A stretch of 64,000 nt of DNA from JAIBJN01 sp963847985 (GCA_963847985.1 CAWKBS010000009.1:248001-312000); one strand, 5' to 3'; numbered from the stretch's first letter, positions 41,985 through 50,848 are shown. A program made the numbers and translations. Notes: generated by a model not told the origin, from the sequence alone.

Positions 41985-42628
41985 AAGTAGAGCGCGTAGA
42001 GGAGCTCGACGGCCGGGCTCGTCGTGTGCACCGTGACGTCCTGCGGGACGTCGAGGAGCGCCTCGGTGTAGTTGAAGATGATCTTCACGCCGGCGTCGAC
42101 CACCTCGTCGGCGACGCCCTGCGCCGCCTCCGGCGGAACCGCGAGGACGGCGACGATGATGTTCTTCTCTCGGACCTGGTCGCGCAGCACGTCGTAGCTC
42201 GAGATGGTCGTCCCGCCGATCGGCTCGCCCACCTTGGCCTCGTCGCTGTCGAAGGCCGCCGTGATGTTGAACCCGTGGTCGGCGAAGATCGTCGAGCTGG
42301 CGATCGCCTGCCCCAGCCGCCCGCCGCCGAAGAGCGCGATGTTGTGCTGGCCCTGCGTCCGCAGGATCTTCCGGATCTCGGCGATGAGGCTGTCGATGTT
42401 GTAGCCGACGCCGCGCTTGCCGAACTTCCCGAAGGCGGAGAGGTCGCGTCGGATCTGCGTGGCGTTGATGTTCGTGTACTCGCTGATCTCCTGGGAGGAG
42501 ATCCGGTCCTTGCCCATCTTCCGCGCCTGCGTGAGCACGCGGAGGTACTGGGAGAGCCGTGCGGCCACTCCGACGGTCAAGCGGTCGCCCGCCCTCGTGC
42601 CCCCCTCACTCGCAGTCCGCAAGGCCAT
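41972..42628 (-). CDS. rex: Redox-sensing transcriptional repressor Rex
   Basis: 218 residues: winged-helix domain LSQYLRVLTQARKMGKDRISSQEISEYTNINATQIRRDLSAFGKFGKRGVGYNI and NADH-binding Rossmann domain NIALFGGGRLGQAIA...AAFDSDEAKVGEPIGG, with the C-terminal swapped helix. It represses respiratory and fermentation genes at low NADH/NAD+. ATG 42628 has TATTGT 8 nt upstream; no clear Rex operator is seen in front of it. Confidence 0.95.
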   Translation of the reverse strand: MALRTASEGGTRAGDRLTVGVAARLSQYLRVLTQARKMGKDRISSQEISEYTNINATQIRRDLSAFGKFGKRGVGYNIDSLIAEIRKILRTQGQHNIALFGGGRLGQAIASSTIFADHGFNITAAFDSDEAKVGEPIGGTTISSYDVLRDQVREKNIIVAVLAVPPEAAQGVADEVVDAGVKIIFNYTEALLDVPQDVTVHTTSPAVELLYALYFYLT

Positions 42629-42684
42629 GCGTCGACACAATAACGACGCCTTCGAATCTCGGGCGCAGTACCCGGCTGCTGAAG

Positions 42685-42921
42685 TCACGCCTCGAGGCGG
42701 CGGCGAAGCCCGTCGGGGTGGACGAAGTAGGTAAAGGCTTCCAGCCCGTCCACCTCGACCACGGGGATGCGCTCGCGGTAGGCGCGCTCGAGCTCGGGGT
42801 CTCCATCGATGCCGACCTCGACCAGGTGGAACGGCACCTCCTCCCGCACCGCCGCGAGCACACGCAGCGCGCTCTCGCACAGGTGGCAGCCCTCCGCGAG
42901 GTAGATCGTCACCTCGTGCAC
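42685..42921 (-). CDS. Glutaredoxin-like protein
   Basis: 78 residues of thioredoxin fold: VTIYLAEGCHLCESALRVL (redox CHLC), VGIDGDPELERAYRERIPVVEVDG (cis-Pro) and FTYFVHPDGLRRRLEA. Such CxxC proteins reduce disulfides in the cytosol. Starts at GTG 42921, 10 nt after the subtilase stop, so probably the last gene of the tsa-linked operon. Confidence 0.85.
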   Translation of the reverse strand: MHEVTIYLAEGCHLCESALRVLAAVREEVPFHLVEVGIDGDPELERAYRERIPVVEVDGLEAFTYFVHPDGLRRRLEA

Positions 42922-42931
42922 GACGCCCCGG

Positions 42932-45532
42932 TCAGCGCGTGATCGTGAAGACGGCCTCGGCCGTGGAGGGCTGCGTGCCGTCGTCGCCGTCCACGGGATG
43001 GGCCCGGAGGCGAAGGACGTAGGTGCCCGCCGGCAGGACCTTCCCCTGCGGGCCGCGGCCCGTGAGCCCGAACGCATAGCGGCCCGGGAGCACGTCCCGC
43101 AGCCGTGCGAGGACGCCGAGCCGCCGCCCGTCGGCCGTCCACAGCTCCACTTCGAGCGACCCGACCGGCTCGATCATCTCGCCGTCGAGAGCGCCGTCGA
43201 TGCGACCTGCGCGGAAGGCGAGCACGACCGGCGCGCGGTCCGAGGGCGAGAACTCGTGATGCGAGAGCTGAACCTCGCCGACGAGCGGAGCGCGCTCGGC
43301 CTCGCGCCGGGCGATCGCCCACGGGATGCGGACGGTCTGAGCGCCCTCGGCCGTGACGACGATGACGCCCCCGGCGCCGGCAGGCGGCTCGACCCCGTTC
43401 GCCGAGACGCCGATGGCGACATCCTTGCTCGCCCCGGGCTCGAGCCTGAGCCCGGCCGGGTCGGCGGAGAACGCCAGCTCGGCGGCGCCCGCATCCGGGA
43501 CGAGCCCGAAGCTGAGCGCGAGCGCGCGGCTGGAGACGTTCCGCACGGTGACGGTCGCCGTCGTCGACCAGCCGGGCCCATCCGCCCGCCCGAAGGCGAG
43601 GGTTGCAGGTTGGACGGCCAGCTCGGCAGTCGACGCGTGGATCGGATCGACGAGCCCGCCGCCCTGAGCCGTCACTGGGAGGGCGAGCCCGCTGCGCAGC
43701 AGGCGGCCGCCGCTGCCCACGAGCACGCTCTTGAGGTCGAGGGCGGTGAGCGTCGGGCGCGCCTCGGCGACGAGCGCGGCCGCTCCGGCGACCACTGCCG
43801 CTGCGGCGCTCGAGCCGGTCACGGTGGCGAAGCCCTGGCCTCCCGCGTCGGCGGTCGCCAGGCCGACGCCCGGCGCGACCAGGTCGGGCTTCACCCGCCC
43901 GTCGAAGGCGACGCCGCCGGACGAGAAGGCAGCGACCTCCATGAGCCCCGTGTTCGGGAGCGCCCGCGACTGCGAAAGGTCGAGCGTCGCGTCCCCGGCC
44001 AGCGCCTCCTGGGCGGCCTCGGCAGGGATCGCCACGACCGGGACGCTGACGCCGTCTTCCACGTCGAGCGAGCCCGCGGGCAGGTTCGACCCCGAGACGA
44101 GCACCGCCGCAGCGCCGGCCTGGGCCGCGTTGCGCACTCGGCGCTCGACCGCGCCGTCGTCCGCCCGCACGACCACCGCTTTGCCGGCGACGAGGCTGAC
44201 CCCGTCCGTGCCGAAGAAGTCCCCGAGGTCGTCACCCGCCGCCACGGTGCCGGCGGGGCGCTCCGGCTGGGCGAGCGTCGCCCCGGCCACCGTGGCCACC
44301 TGATAGCGGAAGGCGGTCTGCGGCGCCGTCCCGCCGAGGATGCGAACGGGCTCGTCCAGCACCGTGTCGGAGCCGACCTGGAGCTCGGCGTCGACCTCGA
44401 GCACCTCGCGGCGCGCATCGAGCGTCCCAACCGCGAGCGCATCGGCCGCGGCCGCGGGCGCCGCCACTGTGCCGAACCCCGGCCCCGGACGGCCGTCGTT
44501 TCCGACCGGGGCGACGACGAGCGTCCCGAGCCGCGTCGCGCCCGCGGTGGCGCGCGCCTCCGGGCTCGAGGCGAAGGCTGCATACGGCTGGACCCCGCCG
44601 ACGAGCGCGATCGCGGCTGCGTCCTCGACGTCGCCGTCGCCGTCGGGATCGACGGCGCGCTCGAGCCCGGCCAGCAGGAGGTCGCCGCGGCCGAGCACCG
44701 CCCAGCTTCCGTCGGCGGTCTGCTGCCAGCCCATCACCCGGATCGGCAGGATGCCGGCACCCGGAGCCACTCCTTCCAGGCCGGACGGCCCGCCGTGCCC
44801 GACGACGAGCCCCGCCATGCGCGTTCCGTGCGCCTCGACGACGCCGGGCTCGCCGGGCTTGGGCTCCGGCGCGACGCTCGTGTCCCCGTCGACCACATCG
44901 AACCCGCGGGAGACACTGCCGCGCAGAAAAGCGTGTCGCCGGTCGACGCCGGTGTCCAGCAGCGCGATGGTGACCCCGCTCCCGCTGAAGCCGGGCAGGC
45001 CGATCTGGGTGCCCTTGCCCCCGCCGGGCTGGAACTGGCCGCCGGCGATCGTCTCCGCGGTCGGCGCCGCCGGGTAGACGGTGCGCACCGGGTACACGCC
45101 CGCCACGTCGTGCGCCCGCTCGAGCTCGGCGAGAGCGCGCGGGGAAACCAGCGCCGAGAAGCCGTTGAACGTCCGCGTGAAGGCCTGGTCGCGCACGACC
45201 CGCACGTCGCGCTCGCGGAGGCCGGCGAGCAGGAGCTGCTGGGCGCCTTCCGCCTCGGCCGTCCACTGCCGCTGCTGCTCGGCCGTCGGCTCTTCCTCGG
45301 CGGCGCCGACCCGGTCGGCGAGCGAGGGCGACGAGAGCACGACGAGCACCCGCTGCTGCTGCTCCGGCGCGGGCTTCGGCCGGTCGCCGAAGACGCCGTG
45401 CCACGCGCGCGCGGCCGTGCGGGCGAGCGAGTCGCCCGCGCCTTCGACCGTGCCCGCGAGCGCAAGCGCGGTCGCGACGAGCGCGAGCGCGGCTAGCGCC
45501 CCCGTGCGCCTCCCCTCAGGCCGCCGTGGCAT
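42932..45532 (-). CDS. Subtilisin-like serine protease (S8), exported
   Basis: 866 residues. Signal peptide GALAALALVATALALAGTVEG, an I9-like propeptide (LVSPRALAELERAHDVAGVYPV), then catalytic Asp in VTIALLDTGVDRRH, His in VEAHGTRMAGLVVG and Ser in FATVTGSSAAAAVVAGAAALV, where GSSAA replaces the common GTSMA. A PA-like insert (VVRADDGAVERRVRNAAQAGAAAVLVSG) lies between His and Ser, and an Ig-like/FN3 C-terminal region follows. The start at ATG 45532 overlaps tsaD by 17 bp. Confidence 0.88.
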   Translation of the reverse strand: MPRRPEGRRTGALAALALVATALALAGTVEGAGDSLARTAARAWHGVFGDRPKPAPEQQQRVLVVLSSPSLADRVGAAEEEPTAEQQRQWTAEAEGAQQLLLAGLRERDVRVVRDQAFTRTFNGFSALVSPRALAELERAHDVAGVYPVRTVYPAAPTAETIAGGQFQPGGGKGTQIGLPGFSGSGVTIALLDTGVDRRHAFLRGSVSRGFDVVDGDTSVAPEPKPGEPGVVEAHGTRMAGLVVGHGGPSGLEGVAPGAGILPIRVMGWQQTADGSWAVLGRGDLLLAGLERAVDPDGDGDVEDAAAIALVGGVQPYAAFASSPEARATAGATRLGTLVVAPVGNDGRPGPGFGTVAAPAAAADALAVGTLDARREVLEVDAELQVGSDTVLDEPVRILGGTAPQTAFRYQVATVAGATLAQPERPAGTVAAGDDLGDFFGTDGVSLVAGKAVVVRADDGAVERRVRNAAQAGAAAVLVSGSNLPAGSLDVEDGVSVPVVAIPAEAAQEALAGDATLDLSQSRALPNTGLMEVAAFSSGGVAFDGRVKPDLVAPGVGLATADAGGQGFATVTGSSAAAAVVAGAAALVAEARPTLTALDLKSVLVGSGGRLLRSGLALPVTAQGGGLVDPIHASTAELAVQPATLAFGRADGPGWSTTATVTVRNVSSRALALSFGLVPDAGAAELAFSADPAGLRLEPGASKDVAIGVSANGVEPPAGAGGVIVVTAEGAQTVRIPWAIARREAERAPLVGEVQLSHHEFSPSDRAPVVLAFRAGRIDGALDGEMIEPVGSLEVELWTADGRRLGVLARLRDVLPGRYAFGLTGRGPQGKVLPAGTYVLRLRAHPVDGDDGTQPSTAEAVFTITR

Positions 45533-46481
45533 ACGCATCCAATGCAAGATACTGCGGAAACGGGATCGGCTGCGTAAATCGCGCCGCCGAGGCGATCATC
45601 GCAGCGTTATCGGTACAGAGCGCGAGCGGCGCGAGGGCTGCATCACCGAGCGCGCTCCGGAGCTCCGAGTTCGCGGCCACGCCGCCGACGACGGCGATCC
45701 GCTCCGCTCCACGAGCCGCGGCGGCGGCCCGCGTGCGCTCGACGAGCGCGCGGACGATCGCCCGCTGGTACGAGGCCGCCAGGTCGGCGCGGCGGCGCTC
45801 CAGTTCGCCCGCGGACAGGTCGCGCACCGCGTAGAGAAGCGCCGTCTTCAGCCCGGAAAAGGAGAAGTCGAAGCCGGGGACGCGCGCGACCGGAAAGGCG
45901 TACGCCTCCGGGTCGCCGCCGGTCGCCGCCCAGTCGAGCGCCGCGCCGCCGGGGTAACCCAGCCCGAGCAGGCGGGCGCCCTTGTCGAAGGCCTCGCCGG
46001 CGGCGTCATCCAGCGTCGTCCCGACGAGCTCGTAGCCGGCGTGCGCGCGGACGTCGAGCAGCAGCGTGTGGCCGCCGCTGGCGAGCAGGCAGAGGAACGG
46101 CGGCTCCAGTGGGTCTGGCCGAAGGTAGAGCGAGGCGACGTGCCCGTGCAGGTGGTCGACCGGGACGAGCGGCAGCCGACGTGACCACGCGAGCGCCTTG
46201 GCGGCCGAGAGCCCCACGAGCAGCGCGCCGATCAGCCCCGGCCCGTGCGTGACCGCGACCGACTCCACGTCGTCGAGCGCCGCGCCGCCCTGCTCCAGCG
46301 CTTCGGTGAGCACCGGGCCCACCAGCTCGAGGTGCCGGCGGGAGGCCACCTCCGGGACGACGCCCCCGTAGCGCGCGTGGAGCTCTGCCTGGGAGGCGAC
46401 GACGTTCGCCCGGACCTCGCCGTCCCGCGTGACGAGGGCGACCGCGGTCTCGTCGCACGACGTCTCGATCCCAAGGATCAT
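45516..46481 (-). CDS. tsaD: tRNA N6-adenosine threonylcarbamoyltransferase TsaD
   Basis: Transfers threonylcarbamoyl to A37 of ANN-decoding tRNAs. 321 residues of ASKHA fold: MILGIETSCDETAVALV, GPGLIGALLVGLSAAKALAW, metal-binding VPVDHLHGHVASLY (H-x3-H), FLCLLASGGHTLLL, GEAFDKGARLLGLGYPGG and VVGGVAANSELR. Overlaps rimI by 4 bp. The usual partners tsaB and tsaE are upstream in the same operon. Confidence 0.96.
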   Translation of the reverse strand: MILGIETSCDETAVALVTRDGEVRANVVASQAELHARYGGVVPEVASRRHLELVGPVLTEALEQGGAALDDVESVAVTHGPGLIGALLVGLSAAKALAWSRRLPLVPVDHLHGHVASLYLRPDPLEPPFLCLLASGGHTLLLDVRAHAGYELVGTTLDDAAGEAFDKGARLLGLGYPGGAALDWAATGGDPEAYAFPVARVPGFDFSFSGLKTALLYAVRDLSAGELERRRADLAASYQRAIVRALVERTRAAAAARGAERIAVVGGVAANSELRSALGDAALAPLALCTDNAAMIASAARFTQPIPFPQYLALDAYATAA

Positions 46482-46960
46482 GCGGTCCCGGCCGTCCCGG
46501 CCGGGTCCTTCCACATGATCAAGGCGTCCTCGCGGTTGTCCGTGTAGTAGCCCCGCCGCACGCCGCTCTGCTCGAAGCCGAAGCCCTCGTACAGCGCGAT
46601 CGCGCCCCGGTTGGAGACGCGCACCTCGAGCGTGTAGCCGCGGTGGATGTCCCCCGCCGTCTGCTCGAAGAGCGCGTCGAGCAGGCGGCTGGCGATCCCC
46701 GACCGGCGGCGGACGTCGTCGACGGCGACGTTCATGATGTGCCAGGCGTCCACGTAGCGGGAGACGACCAGGTAGCCGGCGAGCCGCCCTTCCTCGTCGA
46801 AGGCGCCCAGGCAGATGGAGGACGGCTTGGCGAGCTCGCCCGCGAACATCGAGCGTGACCAGGGGGTCGGGTAGACCCGGTTCTCGATCCGCTCGATGTC
46901 GGAGAGGTCGCCGAGTGTAAGCCGGCGGATGTCGACGCGCACGCGCTCGACGTCGATCAT
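46478..46960 (-). CDS. rimI: Ribosomal-protein-S18-alanine N-acetyltransferase RimI
   Basis: 160-residue GNAT enzyme: IRRLTLGDLSDIERIENRVYPTPWSRSMF, HIMNVAVDDVRRRSGIASRLLDALFEQ (acetyl-CoA loop), LEVRVSNRGAIALYEGFGFEQSGVRRGYYTDNREDALIM. Order tsaB-rimI-tsaD with 4 bp overlaps is the widespread arrangement. ATG 46960 was preferred over the longer frame, which overlaps tsaB. Confidence 0.92.
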   Translation of the reverse strand: MIDVERVRVDIRRLTLGDLSDIERIENRVYPTPWSRSMFAGELAKPSSICLGAFDEEGRLAGYLVVSRYVDAWHIMNVAVDDVRRRSGIASRLLDALFEQTAGDIHRGYTLEVRVSNRGAIALYEGFGFEQSGVRRGYYTDNREDALIMWKDPAGTAGTA

Positions 46961-47556
46961 CGGGCGAGCGCCTTCTCGGCGTCGGGAACGCGGAGGTAGA
47001 TCGGCTCGGCCTGGTCGGCGGCGCCGAAGTCGCGTGCGAGCGCGGCATGGTGACGCGCCCACGGAACATGCTCGGGAGCGTCGTCGGGTGGGACGATCCC
47101 CCCGGCGGCCGTGATCTCCTCCCGATAGCGAACGGCGCCGTCGCCGACGTAGGCCCGACCTGTCCCGACCGTCAGCCCGGCGGCGGCGAGGCAGGCCGGC
47201 GCCCCGCCCACCAGCGTGAAGACCTCGCTGCGGCGCGCGTCGATCACTGGCACCGCCTCGGGTGCGCCGGCGGCGAGCGCGTCCAGCGTGGACACCCCGG
47301 CCACGGGCACGCCCAGCGAGATGGCCAGCGTCCTGGCGGTGACGAGCCCCATGCGGAGGCCGGTATAGCTCCCCGGGCCCGTGCCGACCGCGATCCGTTC
47401 GACCGCACCGGGCTCGAGACCCGCCTCCTCCAGCAGCCCTTCGGCGTCCTGGAGCACGCGCACGGCCCTGGAAGCGCGCTCGCCCAGAACCTCGCCGTCG
47501 CGGACGAGGGCCACCGTGGCCACGTCAGTGGCCGTGTCAAACGCGAGGATCAGCAC
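46957..47556 (-). CDS. tsaB: tRNA threonylcarbamoyladenosine biosynthesis protein TsaB
   Basis: 199 residues: MLILAFDTATDVATVALVRDG, GVERIAVGTGPGSYTGLRMGLVTARTLA-type motif (here AVERIAVGTGPGSYTGLRMG), VPVIDARRSEVFTLV. Inactive homologue of TsaD that scaffolds the TsaD-TsaB-TsaE complex. It overlaps tsaE by 20 bp. Confidence 0.94.
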   Translation of the reverse strand: MLILAFDTATDVATVALVRDGEVLGERASRAVRVLQDAEGLLEEAGLEPGAVERIAVGTGPGSYTGLRMGLVTARTLAISLGVPVAGVSTLDALAAGAPEAVPVIDARRSEVFTLVGGAPACLAAAGLTVGTGRAYVGDGAVRYREEITAAGGIVPPDDAPEHVPWARHHAALARDFGAADQAEPIYLRVPDAEKALAR

Positions 47557-47998
47557 CTGCAGATAGCTTGATTTCCAGGGCTTTTTCGGAGGATTCGAGG
47601 CTCACCAGTCTATGCCCGTCCCCATTGTGCTGCAACCGCACCCGGATGCGCGCCGGGGGCAGAAACCCCTCGCCCGCCTCCGGCCACTCCACGAACACGA
47701 CGGCGTCGTCGAAGTAACGCTCGAGGTCTCCCCACTCGGCGTGGGACATGCCGTCGAAGCGGTACAGGTCGAGGTGCGAGACGTCCGGGTCACCGGGGTA
47801 GCGATGCCCGATCGTGTAGGTCGGGCTTGTCACCGGGCCCGCGACCCCCAACTCCCGTGCGGCCCCGCGGACGAAGGTCGTCTTGCCCGTGCCGAGCTCC
47901 CCGGAGACGGCCACGACGTCCCCGGGTTCGAGTTCCCGGGCGACCGCAGCGCCGACGCGCTCGGTCTCCTCGGGCGAGGAGGAGTCAACCTCGACCAT
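47537..47998 (-). CDS. tsaE: tRNA threonylcarbamoyladenosine biosynthesis ATPase TsaE
   Basis: 153 residues: VAVSGELGTGKTTFVRGAARELG (Walker A), SPTYTIGHRY, HLDLYRFDG and FVEWPEAGEGFLPPARIRVRLQ. P-loop ATPase that resets the TsaBD complex. First gene of the operon; TAGGCT ends 6 nt before the ATG. Confidence 0.94.
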   Translation of the reverse strand: MVEVDSSSPEETERVGAAVARELEPGDVVAVSGELGTGKTTFVRGAARELGVAGPVTSPTYTIGHRYPGDPDVSHLDLYRFDGMSHAEWGDLERYFDDAVVFVEWPEAGEGFLPPARIRVRLQHNGDGHRLVSLESSEKALEIKLSAGADPRV

Positions 47999-48004
47999 CC
48001 GCCT

Positions 48005-48010
48005 AGCCTA
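48005..48010 (-). promoter_or_regulatory. -10 element of the tsaE operon
   Basis: TAGGCT on the minus strand ends exactly 6 nt before the tsaE ATG. Leaderless start implied. Confidence 0.45.
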
Positions 48011-48052
48011 GCGAGGCCCGGAGTCCGAACCGGCATGACGCTTCGGGCTCCT

Positions 48053-48751
48053 CTAGAAGAGGCCGAGCTGCTCGTCCGGAGGCGCGGCCGGCACGGCCGA
48101 GGACACCGCCGCGACGGGGAACTGGATCACCTGCGCCTCGGCGGGCGCGACCTGCCCGTCCGACCCGGCGAGCAGCGCCGGGATGCGGCTGAAGTCCTCC
48201 TCGAGCGCCTTCAGGAGCGCCGGGGTGTAGAGCGCGGCGGCCGGGTGGTAGATCGGATAGAGCGTCACGCTGCGCCCCCCGACCAGGGCTTCCTGCGGGC
48301 GGCCGTGCACGCGCGTGATCCCGGCGGGCTTGCCGGAGAGGAGCTTCGTGGCGAAGTTGCCGAGCGTCGCCACGAGCTTCGGCTGGATCAGCTCGAGCTG
48401 GCGGAAGAGGTGGCTCTCGCAGGCCTCGATCTCGTCCGGCTGTGGGTCGCGGTTCCCGGGCGGGCGGCACTTGAGGACGTTGGCGATGTACACGTCCCCA
48501 CGGGTCAGCCCGATGCCCTCCAGGAGCTTGTCCAGCAGCTTTCCCGCCGAGCCGACGAACGGGTAGCCCTGCTTGTCCTCGTGGAAGCCGGGTGCCTCGC
48601 CGACGAACATCAGCTCCGCATCGGGATCGCCCACGCCGTAGACGACCTGCGTCCGACCCTCCGCGAGGCGGCAGCGCGTGCAGGCGGAGGTCTCCGCGGC
48701 ATGCGCCTCGAGGGCGGCCCTGCGGCTCAGCGCGTCGGGCTCAGCAGCCAC
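48053..48751 (-). CDS. Type-4/5 uracil-DNA glycosylase (4Fe-4S)
   Basis: 232 residues. Iron-sulfur ligands CTRCRLAEGR and CRPPGNRDPQPDEIEAC; catalytic motif LMFVGEAPGFHEDKQGYPFVGSAGKLLD; second motif YPIYHPAAALYTP. Removes uracil from DNA. GTG 48751 (VAAEPDALSRRAALEAHA) is chosen since the longer frame is antisense-free but covers the FmdB gene; the overlap with that gene is then 11 bp. The C-terminal tail after AGSDGQ is low-complexity. Confidence 0.9.
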   Translation of the reverse strand: MAAEPDALSRRAALEAHAAETSACTRCRLAEGRTQVVYGVGDPDAELMFVGEAPGFHEDKQGYPFVGSAGKLLDKLLEGIGLTRGDVYIANVLKCRPPGNRDPQPDEIEACESHLFRQLELIQPKLVATLGNFATKLLSGKPAGITRVHGRPQEALVGGRSVTLYPIYHPAAALYTPALLKALEEDFSRIPALLAGSDGQVAPAEAQVIQFPVAAVSSAVPAAPPDEQLGLF

Positions 48752-48965
48752 AGGCCCCGCCGCAGCACCCGCCGCCACCCCCGGCACGCGGGGCTGGAGC
48801 GGACTGCCCGGCGGTGCCAACAGCAGCGTGAGCCGCGAACACGGAGAGCTGGCGCGCGACTCGCGAGGCGCCGCAGTCGGGACAGGCCGGGTCGGCCGCG
48901 TTCATCCCGACGAGCTCCTCGAAGTGCGACTCGCACTCCATGCACACGAACTCGTAGATCGGCAT
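48741..48965 (-). CDS. FmdB-type zinc-ribbon protein
   Basis: 74 residues: MPIYEFVCMECESHFEELVGM and ACPDCGASRVARQLSVF form the CxxC...CxxC ribbon; a Gly/Ala-rich tail ends in GGCCGGACGC, a possible extra metal site. Regulatory or zinc-delivery role is presumed for the family. It precedes the UDG gene with an 11 bp overlap; TACACT 9 nt before ATG is the likely -10. Confidence 0.85.
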   Translation of the reverse strand: MPIYEFVCMECESHFEELVGMNAADPACPDCGASRVARQLSVFAAHAAVGTAGQSAPAPRAGGGGGCCGGACGC

Positions 48966-49012
48966 CGCCGACGGAGTGTAGGCAGGTCCCCGGACACACC
49001 GCAACCGGAACG

Positions 49013-49600
49013 TCACCCCCGGCGGCGCGCCACCACCAGACCCGCCCGCCAGCCCGGCGCGCGGCCGCCCGCGGGCGCGCGGATCGACTCGACGGGGAGG
49101 CCCGAGCGCACGAGCAGCCATGAGATCAGCGAGTTCGAGTTCCACATCTCGCCCGCGCCGAGCTCGTCGCGGCCCCAGACCGGCGTGGGGACCTGGGGAA
49201 CCAGGTCGAGCACCCGCTGCGCCGAGCCCGGATCGTCCGTCAACCGCACCGGGCTCCCCACCGCCTCGTCGGCGTCCGGGATGATCCCACCGCGCCAGGA
49301 ACGCAGCTCGTAGCGGAAGATCCTGAAGCGGCCCGCCCACCGGCTGCCGACGGCGCCTTCGGCGACGACGCCACGCTCAGCGCCGCTCGCATCGCGGACG
49401 GGCGCCATCTCGATCACGTAGCGCGCCTCCGGCACGCACACCTCGAGCGCGGAGTGGTAGAGGTCGCACGGCGGCCGCCGGTCGAGCCGCGCCGCCACCG
49501 CCTCGAAGACGCGTCCGTTCAGCCGCACCGAGTGCCCGCCCGCGCCGAGCGGCAGCCAGTAGAGGTCGACGCCGGGCCCGGCTGCGGTCACGTCTTCCAT
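49013..49600 (-). CDS. Hypothetical protein, possibly a conserved actinobacterial family
   Basis: 195 residues (VDLYWLPLGAGGHSVRLNG; CDLYHSALEVCVPEARYVIEMAPV; VVAEGAVGSRWAGRFRIFRYEVR-like; GRDELGAGEMWNSNSLISWLLVRSG). An N-terminal His block, a mid Glu and a late Asn/Ser block resemble the layout of circularly permuted NlpC/P60-like folds, but no catalytic Cys is present in the expected place. I do not assign a function. ATG 49600 is preferred over TTG 49609. Confidence 0.6.
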   Translation of the reverse strand: MEDVTAAGPGVDLYWLPLGAGGHSVRLNGRVFEAVAARLDRRPPCDLYHSALEVCVPEARYVIEMAPVRDASGAERGVVAEGAVGSRWAGRFRIFRYELRSWRGGIIPDADEAVGSPVRLTDDPGSAQRVLDLVPQVPTPVWGRDELGAGEMWNSNSLISWLLVRSGLPVESIRAPAGGRAPGWRAGLVVARRRG

Positions 49601-49621
49601 CACCTGCAAGTTTCACCGGAC

Positions 49622-49627
49622 TACGCT
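49622..49627 (+). promoter_or_regulatory. -10 element of the DCC protein gene
   Basis: TACGCT ends 6 nt before GTG 49634 with no Shine-Dalgarno. Confidence 0.4.
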
Positions 49628-49633
49628 CCGGGC

Positions 49634-49972
49634 GTGGAGCAAGCAGTCATCCTCTTCGACTCCGGCTGCGGCTTCTGCCGGAGGTCGGTGGAGCGGATCC
49701 TCCGCTGGGATCGGGGCGGCCGCCTGCGTCCCGTCGCGCTCCAGGACCCCGAGGCCGACGAGCTCCTCGGGGGCATGGACGAGGAGCGGAAGCTGGCCTC
49801 CTGGCACTTGGTCACTGCGGACGGGCGCGTCCATTCGGCGGGCGCTGCGTTTCCGCCGCTCCTTCGCCGGCTGCCGGGCGGGCGGCCACTCGCCGCGCTC
49901 GCGGCCGCGTTCCCGGGCACAACGGAGCGCGCGTACCAGCACGTCGCTCGGACGCGCGGGCCGCTGCGCTAG
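49634..49972 (+). CDS. DCC-family (DUF393) thiol-disulfide oxidoreductase-like protein
   Basis: 112 residues. VILFDSGCGFCRRSVERILRWD carries the D-x2-C-x2-C motif; LVTADGRVHSAGAAFPPLLRRLPGG and the C-terminal AYQHVARTRG are typical of DUF393. Function unproven; redox is presumed from the motif. Convergent with msrA, overlapping by 4 bp. Confidence 0.85.
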   Translation: MEQAVILFDSGCGFCRRSVERILRWDRGGRLRPVALQDPEADELLGGMDEERKLASWHLVTADGRVHSAGAAFPPLLRRLPGGRPLAALAAAFPGTTERAYQHVARTRGPLR

Positions 49973-50436
49973 ATCGCGCAGCTCGCGCGGCCGCGCTTCA
50001 CCAGGTACTGCTGGTGGTACTCCTCGGCAAGCCAGAAGTCCTTCGCCGGCTCGACCTCGGTGACCACCGGGACGGTGTAGCGGGCCTGGACCTTGGCCTT
50101 GGACGCGAGCGCGACCTCCTCCTGCTCGGGCGAGTGGTAGAAGATCGCCGAGCGGTACTGGCGTCCCACGTCGGGGCCCTGGCGGTTGAGCTGCGTCGGG
50201 TCGTGGGCCTCCCAGAACGTCCGCAGGAGCGTCTCGTAGGAGACCTCGTCGGGGTCGAACTCGACCTGGACCACCTCGGCATGGCCGGTGTTGTCCCTGC
50301 AGACCTGCTCGTAGGTCGGGTTGGGGACGTCGCCGCCCATGTAGCCGACGGCGGCGTTCTTGACGCCGGGCGTGTTGCGGAAGTCCACCTCGACGCCCCA
50401 GAAGCAGCCGGCGCCGAAGGTCGCGGTCTCAGTCAC
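49969..50436 (-). CDS. msrA: Peptide-methionine (S)-S-oxide reductase MsrA
   Basis: 155 residues: ATFGAGCFWGVEVDFRNTPGV (catalytic Cys in GCFWG), GYMGGDVPNPTYEQVCRDNTGHAEVVQVEFDPD, FWEAHDPTQLNRQGPDVGRQYRSAIFYHS. Repairs S-sulfoxides. It overlaps msrB by 8 bp, so both stereoisomer reductases come from one mRNA. Confidence 0.96.
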   Translation of the reverse strand: MTETATFGAGCFWGVEVDFRNTPGVKNAAVGYMGGDVPNPTYEQVCRDNTGHAEVVQVEFDPDEVSYETLLRTFWEAHDPTQLNRQGPDVGRQYRSAIFYHSPEQEEVALASKAKVQARYTVPVVTEVEPAKDFWLAEEYHQQYLVKRGRASCAI

Positions 50437-50848
50437 TCGTCTCTCCCTCCTCGCGCTCGAGCTCGAGGTCGAGCGCGCACGAGTTGATGCAGTAGCGCAG
50501 CCCGGTCGGCTGCGGACCGTCCGGGAACACGTGGCCGAGGTGGCCGCCGCACGCGGCGCAGTGCACCTCCGTGCGCGGCATCAGCAGGCTCCAGTCCCGC
50601 TCGGTCTCGACCGCGTCGGCCTCGGCGGGCTCGAAGAAGCTCGGCCAACCGGAGCCGGAGTCGTACTTCGTCCCGGAGCGGAACAGCTCGGCGCCGCAGC
50701 CCGCGCAGCGGTACGTGCCCGGCTCCTTGGTGTCGTGGTAGGCGCCCGTGAAGGCGCGCTCCGTGCCGTGCCCGCGGAGAACCGCGTAGGCCTCGGGCGT
50801 GAGCTCGGCCCGCCACTCCTGCTCGGTCTTCTCGATCTTCTCCGTCAT
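50429..50848 (-). CDS. msrB: Peptide-methionine (R)-S-oxide reductase MsrB
   Basis: 139 residues: zinc-binding CAGCGAELF and CAACGGHLGHVF, SGSGWPSFFEP, and catalytic Cys in LRYCINSCAL. The extra Cys three residues later (SCAL in place of SASL) could act in resolving. TAGCCT ends 6 nt before ATG 50848. Confidence 0.95.
   Translation of the reverse strand: MTEKIEKTEQEWRAELTPEAYAVLRGHGTERAFTGAYHDTKEPGTYRCAGCGAELFRSGTKYDSGSGWPSFFEPAEADAVETERDWSLLMPRTEVHCAACGGHLGHVFPDGPQPTGLRYCINSCALDLELEREEGETSD

Noticed and set aside
42600..42660. Rex operator before rex
   Set aside because: TATTGTGTCGACGC has one half-site (TTGTG) but no matching TCACAA half.
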